Of a DNA stretch of 64,000 nucleotides, positions 48,171 to 59,361 are shown one piece after another (positions within the stretch are counted from its first letter, which is position 1; the number at the start of each line of letters is the position of its first letter). This DNA comes from Phoronis australis. Its lineage: Eukaryota > Phoronida > Phoronidae. Location of the stretch: positions 608,328-672,327 of the forward strand of contig NMRA01000184.1 of the NCBI GenBank assembly GCA_002633005.1, given 5' to 3'. The notes under the pieces are model-generated. The model searched no databases. It was not told where the DNA came from and was given only the letters and a program-made list of their open reading frames with translations. The translations under genes were made by a program, and so were the position numbers.

Positions 48171-49159
48171 CGATCATTTTCTTTTAATGTTCGTGCACGT
48201 GGAATCAACAGATAGATGACATTAACGTCCTGAACGCAACACCATGCAGTAATTCGATGGCACAGTCTCATCAACCCTCTGAAAGTCTAGATAGATACCC
48301 AGCCTACGTTCACTTTTGCAAAGAACAGATTGCGGACAATCGAACAAACGGATTGCAAACAAGACGTGACCAAAAACCCTAGAATACTGTCCGTAGCTTC
48401 GACTTTTCATGAATCTACAAATTGAGATACTGAAACTCGGATCAACTATGTGCGAGTGTGTTCTGTCATTATTGATATTTTCTATTAAAATAATTGAAAG
48501 TTAAAAGTAAGTCCCGGAAGAATTGATTTTGCATTGACTTCGACAGTGTACACGTTTGTGATGACGCAACGTTGTGAATTAGTTTTGTCGTTGTGGGTGC
48601 GCTTTTGCAGAACCTGTTTGCCGAAATAACAATACATGCTGAGATACCGGAACTGCTTTCGAGCTATTCAATAAGTTTGAGAGAACCAATGTCGTCATGA
48701 CGTTAGTTGGTGGTACGAAATTGCTATCATGAAATTTCGCTTTTATGCAAGTGTAAGATAACTATTTGAATTGTCTTTAATGTTAAACAAGTCAGGTTGC
48801 ACTCTCTCGTCTTCGCTTACAATGGGACAGAGCAAGAGCATCAATTCATGGAGAAAATAGCTTGCTCCTGTTCTACAATTAATTCCGAGAGCAAATTATT
48901 TTTTTCTATAAATTTCTCTTGTTTTTTGGAAGAAAATAATTACTCCCGGGTATTAGAATTCGTGGTTTAATAGGTAATTCCTCAAAAATAATTTCTGGTT
49001 TTAGTCATTAAATTGGGGATAAAACAATTCATTTAATCCGGTTTAAGTCATTTACCCCCAGTCTTGGCGATTGATTCCGTGAGGGAAGAGTTTGCTGCAA
49101 GAAAATAACTATTATTGAATAGGAGATGTATCGAATTGGCCTCCGTACTTCCCTGATAC

Positions 49160-49345
49160 CAGGAAGGGGTTACCAGCCTCCCGTTCAGTAACGCTAGGAC
49201 CTCGCTAAAAAGCAGGACTTCGCGAGATTACAGCAAATCACGTGTTCTCATTCAAATATGAGAACACGTGATTCTGGCTAGATTTTAGCTAGGTCCTAGC
49301 GTTGGTCGTAGCGCTAGTGAACGCACGCCAAGTAATGCCTTCCTG
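49160..49345. mobile_element. MITE with perfect central hairpin
   Basis: The ends are CAGGAAGG and CCTTCCTG. Inside them, AACGCTAGGACCT and AGGTCCTAGCGTT are inverted copies. The centre is a perfect 16-bp palindrome pair: AATCACGTGTTCTCAT at 49236 and its complement at 49258, separated by 6 bases. A relative lies at 23262-23400. Confidence 0.75.
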
Positions 49346-51087
49346 CTGATAATGTCATGTGATCCAGCGTTCAGCAATCGCATCCTGTTGTAATCTATGT
49401 AGCCTGCCGGGTGTGATATCTAGGAACTTCGAAGCTCAAAGCAGACCCCGAGGTCATCAGTTACTCACGTTAAATGTTTTGTACGGTGTTATCAGACTAA
49501 TTATCTTTTTCTTTCTTGAATTTATTGCACCCGAAAACGCCGACTTTCAGTCAAGCATTTCTTAAATTTCACCTCAAAAGTAGAAGTTTTGCTGAGTCGG
49601 GGCGAATTTTCACTTGCATCTTCATCCCCAGTTTGTGTCCCCTTAGTTTTTAGCAGTTGCTCTGACGTGACCATCATGTTATCTCCGTTTCCGTCTTTCA
49701 GACACATGTGGTCGTTAACAACATTTCCAAACTGTCACAACACTAATTTGCAACACGCAAAAGGCAAACAAGTTAGTTGGAGGTCTTGAGTAATGGTAAA
49801 TAAATGGGCCAAAAAGACAATGGATAAATGTGCAGATATGCCATTTTGAACCATTACAAATTGTACACATCCGCATTTTTCACATATGCTCTGAGGCAAA
49901 CCCTGGTTTTAGAGTGTTAGGATGATGCAGCTGCCAAACGGGCCCTGATATCCTGCGCAGACGAACATCTGGATTTCCTATTTCTTATCGTTTACGTTTT
50001 TATTGTTTTTGAAAATCTGTGAGAATGGTAATAAGTCTTACACGTTTTGCAAAATCGACGTGGCGACGGCTTTAAATGTTTTTTTTGAGAAATTGAATGC
50101 AGTACGTTTATCTTAATAAAAACAATCCTGCGTATGACTCCAACTCCGTCGCGGCTACAATTTTGACGCATACTATTCGTTGCGCACTGGTGGCACGAGC
50201 TGATTACCACATGCACCGAACAAATTTTTCCAACCTTTCTTTCAAATTGCCGTATATTAGAATCCGCTCGAACTATTTTAAAAAATTCTCTGCAGAAATA
50301 TTTTTTAAATTCTAACATGTCATTTGCCCTGAAATTATTCGGTGACTTTACACGAAACATTGGAATGTCTTACAGAGCTGCGCACTGATTTGCTTTGTCA
50401 AACGATACTCAGTAAAACACAAGGGCGGCGTTTCGAGATTCTGGGTGTTGAAAAACTCCGCAAGTATATAGGCAGGTAACCCCTATTACAACTAAATCAT
50501 GCACACAAAAATACGAAGTCCGGCTCAATACGATATAAAAACATTTCCAGCTTCTGGTGAATCAGATGAAAATGATGCCATACTTCTCCTTTTGTTAAAT
50601 ATCTACACAAATTTAGAATAGTATTTTAGACACCTGACAAAAACACCTGTGAATATCTCTGCCTGCACACCTTGGCTATTGTGAATAAAATTCGTGAAAT
50701 CTAACACAACTGTTCTGCTTGCTTTTAACATCCCATCGTTATGAACTGAGTGTGGGATTTCTCCCAAGAAAATTTGTGATATAAACAACCTCGGGACTTA
50801 CAGCAACGTTACGTAATGGTTCGTATTCACGTGCCAGAGCGGAGCAGCATGGTTAGCAGTTCCTGACGGCGGCACAACGGGGGCAATGTCGTAACATCTG
50901 TTGCTAAGTTTACGTATTGAATACTAACCGGTACTATGTGGTGGTACGAATGCATACTTGGGGGAGGAACCAAGATGTCCAAGAATCACGATGACCTTCT
51001 GTGATTTATCATTTTCAACGTGTTGAACTGATAACGAAGAAGTCGTGCATTTGGAATTTGCCATTTGGCCATCGGCGGCTTTCCAAC

Positions 51088-52974
51088 ATGGCCGTGCTTA
51101 TGACCGTGTGTCTCACAGTAGTCGCGTTGTGTCGATCGTCTGCTGCAGACGAAATTGCGGAACTTTCGCGGTTGGTGAGCGACTTTGAAGACTGGCGCTT
51201 CCGCGAGTTTCCAGAATATGCGACATCAGCAGGTATTCATAATTTTAATGACCAGCTGGAGTCGTTTTCGTTCGACCGATTTAAAGTCCGGAAGAGTCAA
51301 GTGGAGCAGTTTCTACGACGGTTGAAAGAAATTGGTTCTACGAGGTTAGATAGAAAAAATAGAACTACTTTCAAGGTTTTGAAATCCAATTTGGACGCTT
51401 TTGTGACTGGATATGCGTGGCATGCTTATGGGATGTTGAATCCTTTCAGTTTTTTGGAAGGCATTCATTTGGAGTTTAAATATGTTATTTCTAAAACGCG
51501 CTTCAAAACGAAATCTGACTTCGTCATGTACATTGCTCGCTTGCAAAAACTTCCTCAACAAATTTCAGAACAGATGCAACTAATGAATCGTGCAATAAGG
51601 TCGGGGATTACCAACCACGTGGTTTCCGTTCAAGAGGTGCCCAGTCAAATTGACGACCTTTTCAACAGAACATTAGAAGATCTTGAGATGTATCGTCCAT
51701 TTAAACAATTGTTGGAAAATATGTCGGACATTTCAAACGCGGACAAGGAATCTCTCAGAAACCAGGTAAAAGCGGTACTTTCATCACAGATTGTACCGAT
51801 GTTTCAGAGGCTTTCTCGGTTCCTGAAGGACGAGTACATACCAAATTGTCGTCCTTCGATTGGCGTGAGCACGTTTCCTCAGGGAAAAGAATACTATCAA
51901 GCTTGCTTAAATTGGCACCTGTCGGTGAGCATGACTCCAGATGAGGTGCACGCGCGTGGACTGAAGGAAGTTCGACGACTGAAAGCGGAAATGACGAAAA
52001 TTGCCCGCAGAACTGGCTTCAATGGAACTTTAATGGAGTTTTACGACACACTGAAGCGAAACACAATTTTCTTTAAGGAGACAGCAGATGAAATTCTTGA
52101 TTTCTACAATGACATTATTTTCAAGCGAGTCAAGCCACAGCTGAAATCGTTATTCGGTGACTATCCAGACTATCCAGTCGAAGTTAAACCTTTAACATTC
52201 AACGGCCCTGCTGGTATGTATAGTTCACCAACTGACGATGGCTCGACCCCCGGGATATTCTGGGTCAACTTGCGGAATCCTGAAAAGCGGGCTACGTTCG
52301 ACATGCCTGCTCTTGCGCTGCATGAGGCAGACCCCGGACACCACATGCAAATCACGTACAAACTTCGAGAAGACCTTCCACTCTTTCGAAAAAGATTAGA
52401 TTACAACAAGTACTACGCTTGCCCGTTTCACTTCCCGTTTTTTACTAGCTTCTCGGAAGGCTGGGCCCTTTATGCAGAAGATCTGGGACTTGAAATGAAG
52501 GGAGTTTACGCAAACGATTACGAACTGTTTGGAAAGTATGCATCCGAAATGTTTCGCGCCTGTCGCCTAGTCGTGGACACGGGAATACATGCTATGAACT
52601 GGACACGTGACCGAGCCATTGACTACATGGTGAATCACACATTTTTTCTTCGCTCCCAGATGACTATCGAGGTAAACAGATATATTACATGGCCTGGTCA
52701 AGCTTGCGCGTATAAAATTGGCCAGATGAAAATACTGGAACTAAGGAGAATGGCGGAAAGGAAACTAGGACAGGTGTTCAACATTGCCGAATTCCACGGA
52801 GTTGTTCTTCGAATGGGTTCGGTGCCCTTGTTTGTCTTGGAAGAGGAGGTTAAGGAATGGGTCGAGGAGAAACTTTCGGAGAGGAGCAATGCAGTCCATT
52901 GCTGCTCTGTTGGTATACTTTGCACCATTGCTGCTTGGTTTTCAGTCTGTACAATGGACATAAAACTGCTTTGA
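51088..52974 (+). CDS. secreted DUF885-family metallopeptidase-like protein, intronless
   Basis: The protein has 628 residues. I chose the ATG at 51088 because its context is good (CCAACATGG) and it begins a signal peptide (MAVLMTVCLTVVALCRSSA, cleavage near 20). The open frame upstream lacks a convincing ATG. The body matches DUF885: a helical N-terminal half, the putative zinc motif HEADPGHH at 412-419, FSEGWALYAEDLG at 455-467 with a candidate third ligand Glu457, DTGIHAMNW and TWPGQACAYKIG near 534-545. Six N-glycosylation sequons (NRT twice, NMS, NGT, NWT, NHT) fit secretion. The last 25 residues are hydrophobic (CCSVGILCTIAAWFSV), suggesting a GPI signal or membrane anchor. DUF885 proteins are widespread in bacteria and present in some animals; peptidase activity is inferred from the motif. 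The gene has no intron, unlike its neighbours. Confidence 0.88.
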   Translation: MAVLMTVCLTVVALCRSSAADEIAELSRLVSDFEDWRFREFPEYATSAGIHNFNDQLESFSFDRFKVRKSQVEQFLRRLKEIGSTRLDRKNRTTFKVLKSNLDAFVTGYAWHAYGMLNPFSFLEGIHLEFKYVISKTRFKTKSDFVMYIARLQKLPQQISEQMQLMNRAIRSGITNHVVSVQEVPSQIDDLFNRTLEDLEMYRPFKQLLENMSDISNADKESLRNQVKAVLSSQIVPMFQRLSRFLKDEYIPNCRPSIGVSTFPQGKEYYQACLNWHLSVSMTPDEVHARGLKEVRRLKAEMTKIARRTGFNGTLMEFYDTLKRNTIFFKETADEILDFYNDIIFKRVKPQLKSLFGDYPDYPVEVKPLTFNGPAGMYSSPTDDGSTPGIFWVNLRNPEKRATFDMPALALHEADPGHHMQITYKLREDLPLFRKRLDYNKYYACPFHFPFFTSFSEGWALYAEDLGLEMKGVYANDYELFGKYASEMFRACRLVVDTGIHAMNWTRDRAIDYMVNHTFFLRSQMTIEVNRYITWPGQACAYKIGQMKILELRRMAERKLGQVFNIAEFHGVVLRMGSVPLFVLEEEVKEWVEEKLSERSNAVHCCSVGILCTIAAWFSVCTMDIKLL

Positions 52975-53423
52975 TCTTATAAAACATGTCAGTCGATGAG
53001 TGATTTTTGTAGGAATAACTTGAGGTAAAAAGTACGTCTTTTCCATTTTCTAATGTGGCATTTGATTTAATAACGCGTAACTTCTAGTCAGAGGTACGGG
53101 TCCAAATCGAGTCACCGCTAATTTCCCTTATAGCATGTTGCTGAGGACCGTGCGAAGATATACGCCCCTGGACGTGTAATTGATCGGAGCAAGTAGCTCA
53201 AACTCTATGATTTGAACAGGCATTGCTTGAAACAATGTTCCATACTATTCCACTAAGTCCATATTTGCTATTAGCAAAGTTTTGGATTATAAATGGTGTT
53301 CTTAGTGGAAAATTAGCGACATCTCATCCCGTTACATAAGGTACGTAGATGCACATTGCCTCTGCTGTTTCTTCTATACAACTTGCATGATCTTCATGAA
53401 GTTTGACAGATGTGTTGCTGTGA

Positions 53424-53681
53424 GGTATCTCTCTACGTTGTACTTCTAGGAACATGACTTATGATTTAACCAGAGTGATGCATAATTTGGCGAAAAGCAT
53501 CCGGCATATGGAGTACCTATGGTATGATCACTGTCTCTACTGGATCAGCAGTATTGTCCAAGGCTTATGCAGCCAAGGGGCTGAACAAGTTAAAAAAACA
53601 ACTGGTGATAATATTGAAACGCACTTGGAAAACATCAAGATGTACCTTTCAAAAACACGTACCTGTTTATCAAAGCTATAA
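53424..53681 (+). other. unrecognised protein-like ORF
   Basis: From a possible acceptor (gtacttctag) the frame reads MTYDLTRVMHNLAKSIRHME and continues YLWYDHCLYWISSIVQGL, EQVKKTTGDNIETHLENIK, ending at a stop. The mix of amphipathic and charged segments is more protein-like than neighbouring frames. I recognise no family. It may be an exon of a gene or a transposon fragment. Confidence 0.3.
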
Positions 53682-54649
53682 AGTTGTTCTTGAAATGTGA
53701 GCCATAATATACTTTTCCTGCTAACAAATGATGCACTCGTGTTTCAGAATGCTCCTATCTTGTTCAGGTTAATTGGGTGTTTCAGATTTTGAAGTCTGAT
53801 TGATTTTTTTGGGAAATTTTGGGTAACATCTGTATCACTTTCAGCAGCTTCAGCTTCAGTGCTACTGCTGGTGTCTTTAAACGTTGCTATGCCTTTCTAT
53901 GTCATCCTTTCAATTTTTGGTCTGACACTAGTTCTACAGCAGTATACTGTATATAGGCTATACCAGGTCATGCAGCTGTTTTCTGCACAAACTTTTGTGA
54001 CACCTTTTCTTCTTTTTGATCTACTGATCTACAGAGTTCCATGTTTCATCAGCTTTCGTCAGGATGCTTCTCTAAGCTTCTTCAGGTTCTGGCATCACAA
54101 TTTTGTGCTGTTTGGTAAACCTTGAACTGTACAGGCATCACACTCCATGGGACCTGCCATATTGAACTAAGCACAACAATGCAATCTGGCTCTCTGATTG
54201 GCCAATTCAATAGAAAAGCGCCACCAAGTGGCAGGAATGTGCATAACATTTTGTGCAAAAAATACCTTTTTCAAAAAAATGGGCAAGTATAGAAGTGGGA
54301 ACTTCTTGGAATTTGATTTATAGGTATATTATCTAGCCACATAGAAAAAACTAGGTTGCCCCCCCAAAGTACTAACAAGGATGAACGCTATAAGATCTGG
54401 CCCACCGACTACTAGTGGAAAACTGGCATTGCGTAGGCCTCTACCAAGCTCTTCCATGATTTTTTAGTATATTTGGCGTATTTGTTTCTACTCAGGAGAC
54501 CACATCTAGGCAATGTTGCTTTTCGCTCTGCTTAGCTGTATATGAACGAAAATCGAATTGGGGCTTTCAACTCTCACAAAATCGGTATCATAATATTCTG
54601 CTCCGTGGTAGGAATCCATTTCCGTTACTAACTCTAGTCACAGGTATTA

Positions 54650-54838
54650 CGTAGATGCGACGTTTTCGAATTCGCAATTTTCGGGTTTGCCAACCCCAGT
54701 AAACATTTTATTATTGAGTCGCTGATGATTTTCAGTTGATGTTCTTGTTTGTAATGGAAATAGTTTCCTATCATGGAAACATATCTTTATGAGTCCGATT
54801 TAATGGGAATAAAAGGCCTAATTTGATTTTGTTTCTAG
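54650..54838 (+). repeat. dispersed repeat family D, copy 2
   Basis: It shares GCCAACCCCAGTAAAC, GATGTTCTTGTT and AAAAGGCCTAATTTGATTTT with 27735-27928. Confidence 0.55.
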
Positions 54839-56400
54839 CTCCTTAAGCAGGCAGCTATAAACGTCGGAAGTAGGGCACGTGGTGAACACATCCGACCACG
54901 CTTGCGTAGTAATACACTGACGTGTTGCACAAGTTGATCCATATTTGGGCACGGCTTGTCCCCATTATGTTTACACAGAGTCCGGGGAGCAAACTTGGAG
55001 TGCACCAATGTGCACCTTTCGTGCGACGGAACAACTTTCGCTTTGAATTCCTAAATAATTTTGTGCCTACGCCAATTAAAAACCGGATTGAACCCAGAAA
55101 CTTGTGCAAGATATCGCATGCTTTCTCTCTCTATGAACGTGGTACATAAATCACCCATCTAAGACGTGGAATCTGACAACAACAACACCACCACCAACAA
55201 CAAAAATAGCAAACAAGCACTTAGAATTTAGCAATGTACAATTCGGGCACCACAGCCAGATTCCCATTTAGTTCCCAATGGCTCTCTCCTGTTCGTCCTC
55301 TTCAAGATTTGGGGCAGGTTCAAGGTCAAGCGTACATGTATATTATATTGTTGATAACGCTAGGCTAGCTTCACAACCAAATACCATTCCCGATGTAATA
55401 ATGTATTCTCTGTTTAAGTAATTGTCACTCTTTTGTAAACATTCACTAAACTGCCATTGAAACAAGGTGGACTGTATCGAACAACTCTAACATTTGAATT
55501 GCAATTGTAAAGTGAGTTTATGAAGAAACTGCAACTTTGTTCTGAAACAGTTTTAAAGTACTTTTCCTGGGGCCTTTTTCGTAACGAGTTTCTTTTTAAA
55601 TATTGTTTTTCAATTGGTCACGGTTTACAAAACTAGGTTGACGCTTTTGGTATCGATCTCTGATAATCGACAGGATTTCAGCATGGATGCCTACGCATTT
55701 CGCCAACATAGATTTTACGACTTTGACGAAAAAACTAAAAGCAACGTCGCGTTTTACCTATGACTCATAAAAACTATAGTAACTTTAATATGTGGAGAGT
55801 CGTGCTACGTATTTTCTAGGGCCATGTCACGCAACACGGACTATTGTCCATATATAGTCATTTGCAAACTGGGCTCATTTTCGTACGATGCTTTCTTGGC
55901 GATTATTAGCACCTGCTGAAATTGCCATCTTGCTCGGGCTACTGAGAACGAGGCTCAGCGACCTCAACTGTGATTCGTACACATTTGTTCGGTGACATGT
56001 TCATGACGCTGTGTTCGTGGCAAACGCCCTGATGCCAGTGTGGGCAACTGGAGCAGCATATACAGTTATGCCCTCTATTGGTAAATTTAATTCCTGTTCA
56101 GCATCATCCTGCATTCCGACTAATGCTGTTCGTAAGAGAATACACGTCATTCTTAAGAATTTGAAATTCAACGTTTTTATTATATAATAATATTGCCTTA
56201 AGGGTCGCGTCGCTTGTCGTATAGTAAAAATAAGTAGTAGGTTTCATCAAAATCTGTCGCGCTTTATTGAAATTACTATACGGACAAATGAATGCTATGT
56301 AAACATTGGAATTTGCCAAAATGGCAATGGGTCCATCAGAAAGCCAACTGATTGAAGTTTATCCCCTCCAAACATCTCTGTGTCACGTTTCATCCATCGG

Positions 56401-58700
56401 TCCTTTTTATGCGCCCACATATTTGTATGTGGACGTATTATGCCATCATCCCCGTCCGACCAGCGTCCGTCCGGCGTCCGTCCCGCATCCGTCCGGCGTC
56501 CGTCCGGCGTCCGTCCGGCGTCCGTGCGGCGTCCGTCCGGCGTCCGGTGCTCTATCTCCATAACCCTTTGACGCATATTCATGAAATTTTGCACGTGTGT
56601 TCCTGATGAATGGGACGACATAAGCGAACTTTCGGACGTGTCCGACTACCGGTGTGGCCCCTAGTGGCAATTTATTTTTTAAGTTTACCCCTGTATCTTC
56701 AAAGGTCATCAACGGATTTTCCTAAAATTTGGCATATAGGCATCTATTAGTGAGACGGAGCTATCCTCTGGTTTTTGGATGGATTCGAGGTATTTTGCGC
56801 TACGTTGTGGTGATTTTTACTGTTTTCGAGTCTGTCTTTTGGCGTCCGCCCCTCTATTAATGAAACCTCTCTAAGGATGATTGTGTAAATTAGCATGTAT
56901 GTTCTTACTATGAAACGGGACAGCTGACGATGATTTTCCGACGACTTCGACTACTGTAGCGCCTCCTAATGATAGTTTTGTTGCTTTTTACTTTACGCCC
57001 ATGGCTTTATCTTCAACATACTCTGCAGGATCTTTACTAAATTTAGGAAGTATATTTATGTTAAGTTGACAACGGACGACGACGACTTTCGGACTGTCCC
57101 GATTACTAGTGTGTCTTTTAGTGGCAACTTTAGTTTTTTACGTATACCTCTGTATCTTCAAAGGTCCTCAAAGGATTTTTTATAAAATTTGGCATATATA
57201 CATCTATTAGTGAGATGAAGCCACCTCCCTTTTTGCGATAGATTCGAGGTATTTTGCTCCTTCTAGTGTCCATTTTTGCTGTCTTCGAGTCTGTTTTTTG
57301 ACATCCGCCCCTCTATCAACCAAACTGCTCTGAGGATGATTGAGAAAATTGGCAGTTATGTTCTTACTATGAAGAGAACAGATGACAATAATTTTCCGAC
57401 GACTTCGACTACTTGTGGCAAGTTTGTTTTTGTTTTCATGGCTGTATTTCCTTAACACTATGGATCTTTACTAATTTAAAATTTAGCAAGGGCATTTATA
57501 TGAAGTTGAAAACGGACAGCGAAGACTTTCGTCCGGCTCTGACTACCAGTGTGCCCCCTAGTGGCAATTTTATCTTATTTCGTTTATCTCTGTACCTTCA
57601 AAAGTCCTTGACGGATTTTCATAAAATATGGTATATAGGCATCTATTGGTGAGAAGACTCTATCCTTTTGGTTTCGGATGGATTTGAAGTTCTTTGTGTC
57701 ATCTAGTGACCATTTTTGCTGTTTTCAAGTCTGTTTTTTGGCTAGCGACGCTGCGTCCGTCTATCCGGAGTCCGCTGCTGACTACCGTGGTGCCTCCTAG
57801 TGTGTGTGGCTTTATCTCCTAAACCCTCTGCAGGATCTTTGTTAAATTTGGCAAGTTTATTTCTATGACAAGTTAGAAGGGATCTGACTACTGCTGTGTC
57901 CCTAGTGTCAATTTTATTTTTACTGTTTTCCTGTGTGTCCTTGATGAATTTTGATGAAATTTGGCTTGTACTATTCTTTTAATGAGGCAATGATACCTTT
58001 TCGTTTTCAGATGGATTTGACGTTTTGTACGTCTCCTAGTGGACATTTGCTCGGTGATTTCGATTCGTGGAATGAGTAGATAGCTTGGAATGTGCACTTG
58101 CATTCAAGCTAATTTGCTCTCTTACAGCTAAGCAGTGAACGTCCTTTGTAGCTTTTACCGTTAATCACGGGTTCAGCGATACGAGTTTACATCAAATGTT
58201 TGTGTTGTTCTTTTCATGTCTACCTGTGTTAGTACTTCTGGAGTTTATTGGTATGGTTTTTGCTAATTTGAACACTCGTATTGAAGAAGTGGCTAACATT
58301 GCTTTCCATATGTATCTGTCTACTGCTGCACTGTTGACTGGTGTATGCTTTGTGTTACCACGAGAACATAAAGGAAAAGTTTCAAGTAGAAATTTGTTAC
58401 TGGCATGCTTATGCTATGCTAGTCTCGTATGTTGGCAATTTTTGTTTTTTATTCTGGGTTTCTGTGGTGCTTCAGGCAAGTTCTGTCCATGTATAAGATG
58501 TGCTTGCATTGCAAAGATCAGTCGCATTTTGCCCTTAGTCTATAGGGGAGACAATGGCCATGCCTTTTCATTTTTGCAAAGTACAACGTATTATGTGCCA
58601 TATAATGGCCACTTCATGATACCAATAAACACCCCCAGAAGGATACCGTTTGTGGTGAAATTGTGGGCGCATTTCAACGCTCTGCGTTGCTCTTGCTTGT
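56401..58700. mobile_element. modular repeat element, copy 2 (about 2.3 kb)
   Basis: It begins TTTTTATGCGCCCACATA and ends TTGTGGGCGCATTTCAACG with TCTGCGTTGCTCTTG, the same ends as 32935-33806. After an 11-bp minisatellite it carries modules restarting at 56692, 57151 and 57591 (CTGTATCTTCAAAGGTC-type starts, spacing 459 and 440 bp) and a diverged one near 57920. A segment with a hydrophobic ORF (58196-58732) follows the modules and is absent from copy 1. Confidence 0.7.
56455..56545. repeat. 11-bp minisatellite (GCGTCCGTCCG)
   Basis: About seven units of GCGTCCGTCCG with small changes. Several overlapping frames on both strands (Arg/Pro/Ser or Gly/Arg/Thr repeats) arise only from this tract. 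Confidence 0.9.
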
Positions 58701-58732
58701 TTAAGTTGCCAAAAAACGCTGATCAACTTTAA
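58196..58732 (+). other. unrecognised multi-spanning membrane ORF, 178 codons
   Basis: The frame starts MFVLFFSCLPVLVLLEFIGM and has three or four hydrophobic segments (about 2-24, 36-56, 70-96) with a charged loop PREHKGKVSSRN. The C-terminal third runs into the right end of the modular repeat. I recognise no family. An acceptor-like TTGCTCTCTTACAG lies about 70 bp upstream. It may be a passenger of the repeat or chance. Confidence 0.3.
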
Positions 58733-59361
58733 TCATAAAATAAAAGATAACAGAAAGATAAAATTTTACTCAAATTGAGAAATATAAATGTTGTCTTAGA
58801 AAATTCATTACTAAGTTCTTTTATATTCAGCCATTACTCTTCGCCCGGATTAAAGTTTTGAGCGTGAAATTCTCTTTCTTATATGGGACATTATCGAAAA
58901 GTCCAAGATTTGTCTTCACGTCCGAACTGTGAAATTTGGTTCTTACAGTATTTTAAGAGCATCGCTCTGAGCCCAATGCCATAAATTGCCAAATATAATG
59001 AACTGTTAGGCAAATTGGCTTACTTTTTTTCTACGTCACCGCAAGAATCACCTTTTAGTACAAACAGCTGCGAATAACACCTGCACGCAATGATGTTCTA
59101 TTCAGACCCCTATTCAATATTACCTTTTGTTGTTTGTGCTGGAATCTCGCGGTGATGCAACATGGCACAAAAGGCAGCTTCACTTATCATTTGAGGGTCT
59201 TACATTTGAGTGAATGAACTAACCTTTACTTATTTTGCTTAGGCTTTGCCAGTACTATACATCTAAATTAACGAAATTCCGTTGAAGGTAATCTTTAAGA
59301 CAAAACTAAGTCAAAAACTTATGTCAAACTTAAGATTAATTTCGTGGAACGGACTTCAACA
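58733..59361. other. intergenic stretch, nothing recognised
   Basis: No gene is seen. A small imperfect hairpin at about 59270-59353 (AATCTTTAAGAC against CTTAAGATT, ends CCGTT) may be a tiny MITE. Confidence 0.4.

Larger units (their letters stand above)
45252..51087. other. 5.8-kb stretch without recognised gene
   Basis: I searched this for the missing SLC18 exons and found none. It holds an inverted-repeat element at 47518-47659, a short tandem repeat at 48098-48170 and the MITE at 49160-49345. Two exon-like open stretches without supporting partners lie around 47103-47171 and 50380-50476. Confidence 0.5.
52975..56400. other. 3.4-kb stretch after the DUF885 gene, no recognised gene
   Basis: I find no strong AATAAA directly after the DUF885 stop. 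The stretch has the unrecognised ORF at 53424-53681, repeat family D at 54650-54838 and otherwise unremarkable sequence. The frames at 53859-54125 and 54855-55149 have no domain that I can name. Confidence 0.45.

Noticed and set aside
51001-51087. Upstream extension of the DUF885 frame
   Set aside because: It begins with GTG and contains no ATG before 51088. The ATG at 51088 has a good context and starts a clear signal peptide.
56295-56712. Several Arg/Pro or Gly/Arg/Thr repeat frames on both strands
   Set aside because: All derive from the 11-bp GCGTCCGTCCG minisatellite.
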